From contig JANWYL010000162.1 of the NCBI GenBank assembly GCA_025056955.1, forward strand, positions 1 to 7,176: a stretch of DNA of 7,176 bases, read 5' to 3'. Origin of the DNA: Sandaracinaceae bacterium (GTDB lineage Bacteria; Myxococcota_A; Polyangia; Polyangiales; Sandaracinaceae). The notes beneath the pieces were generated by a model. The model searched no databases, had not been told where the DNA came from, and saw nothing but the letters and a program-made list of their open reading frames with translations. Shown piece by piece: positions 6,365-7,176 of this stretch (position 1 is its first letter; each line of letters starts with the position of its first letter). The position numbers were made by a program, and so were the translations under genes.

Positions 6365-6505
6365 TTGTGGATGGGGTAGGCGCTTTCAGTTCGCCTTGCG
6401 GGGTGAGGGGTGCGTGTCAATGTGGGTAGAGAGGTTGAAATGGAGAAGCGGAAAAGGACTTTAGAAGGCCCTTCAAAGGCTTGGTTAGTGGAAGAGCGCC
6501 GCTTC

Positions 6506-7176
6506 ATGAGGATGGGAATTCAGCTTATTGGCTGGGTTTTTTGCATTTGGTATGAGGTGGGGTGGGTGCGAGGGGTTCGGGCCGATCGGGTTGTGCTCTA
6601 TGCTGTTGATGGGAGGGCTCAAGAAGAAAAACGTCGTGCTGTTGAAGGTGTGCTTCGGAGTGCCTTGCTGCAACTTGGGCATGTGGTGATTGATGCTGCA
6701 CAGTGTGCGCCTGATCGGCCCCAACGCGCATCTGAGTTTGATGGGAGTGCCCTTGCTTGCCGCGGAGATTACGTTGTGGTTCCCGCGGTTGATCCAGCTC
6801 AAGGCGGCTACCGTTTGCATCTTTTCGTTGGATGGCATGGGCGGCTGGAGACCTTGCACACCCATGTGGATGAAGAGGGTGAGGTAGAGCGCACCAAGGA
6901 GATCCTACGGGCCATGCTGCGGCCAGAAGGGTTGGGAAGGGATGCATTGCGCTTTGCTGAACCGGAAGACAGTGAGGAGGAAGCAAGGCGTCAGGCGGAA
7001 GCCCAAGAAGAGGCCCGAAAAAGAGAGGAAGCCCGAAAAAGAGAAGAGGAGAGGCGCCGCGCGGAGGAGGAAATGAGGCGAGCGCAAGAAGAAGCAAGGC
7101 GCCGCGAAGAGATGAGAAGGCAGGCCCAGGAGGCCAAGGCGAGGGAGGAGGCAGCGTGGGCACAAAGACCTGTCTT
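6506..7176 (+). CDS. Exported protein with long charged coiled coil (partial, 3' end outside window)
   Basis: The frame stays open from ATG 6506 to the right edge, giving 223 complete codons. Residues 1-26 read as a signal peptide or anchor (M-R-M-G-I-Q-L-I-G-W-V-F-C-I-W, cleavage possible after V-R-A). Residues about 27-150 form a small domain opening R-V-V-L-Y-A-V-D-G with a helix R-R-A-V-E-G-V-L-R-S-A-L and two cysteines (67, 85); I do not recognise it. From about residue 153 the chain is almost entirely Glu, Arg, Ala, Gln and Lys, a single long charged helix or coiled coil. Start choice: ATG 6440 has a better RBS (GAGAGG at 6429-6434) but the 22 intervening codons include two TTA codons, not seen in the body of this gene, and would put 22 residues ahead of the hydrophobic core. 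ATG 6506 has only GGAAGAG nine bases before it. The start is therefore uncertain; the gene itself is well supported. Confidence 0.8.
   Translation, partial: MRMGIQLIGWVFCIWYEVGWVRGVRADRVVLYAVDGRAQEEKRRAVEGVLRSALLQLGHVVIDAAQCAPDRPQRASEFDGSALACRGDYVVVPAVDPAQGGYRLHLFVGWHGRLETLHTHVDEEGEVERTKEILRAMLRPEGLGRDALRFAEPEDSEEEARRQAEAQEEARKREEARKREEERRRAEEEMRRAQEEARRREEMRRQAQEAKAREEAAWAQRPV
7010..7045 (+). repeat. Tandem 18-bp repeat in the coiled-coil region
   Basis: Two adjacent 18-base units, each encoding E-A-R-K-R-E, differ at two positions (third base of the first codon and of the last). A shorter repeat AGGCGCCGCG recurs at 7052-7061 and 7097-7106, 45 bases apart. These fit in-frame growth of the charged helix by duplication. 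Confidence 0.8.

Larger units (their letters stand above)
5792..6505. other. Gene-free, G-rich intergenic region
   Basis: About 714 bases separate the operon end from the next start. ORFs here are short, lack convincing RBS and show no recognisable protein. The plus strand is conspicuously G-rich and C-poor from about 5860 to 5935 and from 6340 to 6430. No tRNA, RNase P, SRP, tmRNA or known riboswitch core was recognised. The secondary-structure elements at 6171-6241, 6283-6300 and 6303-6312 and a G-quadruplex motif at 6343-6364 are listed separately. It could be a long 5' leader of the rightmost gene, a non-coding RNA locus or a decayed gene. Confidence 0.6.

Noticed and set aside
6435..6465. 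Possible promoter TTGAAA (6435-6440) with TTTAGA (6460-6465)
   Set aside because: The spacer is 19 bases and the -10 is a weak match; it would fit a start at ATG 6506 but is too uncertain to annotate.
6525..7163. 212-codon minus-strand ORF opposite the coiled-coil gene
   Set aside because: Its Pro/Leu-rich sequence is the complement of Glu/Arg/Lys codons on the other strand; the plus-strand frame has the better start and composition.

Overview
The window looks like a stretch of a moderately GC-rich, Gram-negative chromosome, most probably Myxococcota or a related 'deltaproteobacterial' lineage. The clues are indirect: an Asp/Ala-rich lipoprotein linker followed by a D-x-D-x-D-G / C-A-D-P-D-C segment, secreted TPR and TPR-PEGA proteins with C-terminal hydrophobic segments, and a long Glu/Arg/Ala coiled-coil protein. 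No rRNA, tRNA, transposase, CRISPR array or phage gene was seen. GC and codon statistics were judged by eye only.

Layout: two convoys of genes diverge from a short gap near 3077-3165. Leftward (minus strand) runs a secreted TPR/PEGA-repeat protein (3076 to 1712). Its stop codon overlaps the start of a large lipoprotein gene that stays open to the left edge (1715 to before 1). I translated that frame by hand over its full visible length and found no stop. Rightward (plus strand) runs a tight three-gene operon: a leucine/isoleucine/valine-type periplasmic substrate-binding lipoprotein (3166-4461), a 168-residue lipoprotein (4473-4979) and a secreted TPR protein with a C-terminal membrane segment (4979-5791). 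Junctions are 11 bp and a TGATG overlap.

After 5791 come about 700 bases with no convincing gene (5792-6505). This gap is G-rich on the plus strand. It holds an imperfect long stem (6171-6241), a 6-bp hairpin (6283-6300), a 10-bp perfect palindrome (6303-6312) and a four-run G-quadruplex motif (6343-6364). A final plus-strand gene begins at about 6506 and runs off the right edge: an exported protein with a small N-terminal domain and a long charged helix.

Taken together, every gene here is predicted to be exported or membrane-attached, and none encodes a permease, ATPase or catalytic domain I can name with confidence. The inferred theme is a cell-envelope module: a solute-binding lipoprotein used without its usual LIV ABC transporter, accompanied by TPR scaffold proteins and surface lipoproteins. 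What it senses or builds cannot be read from the sequence.
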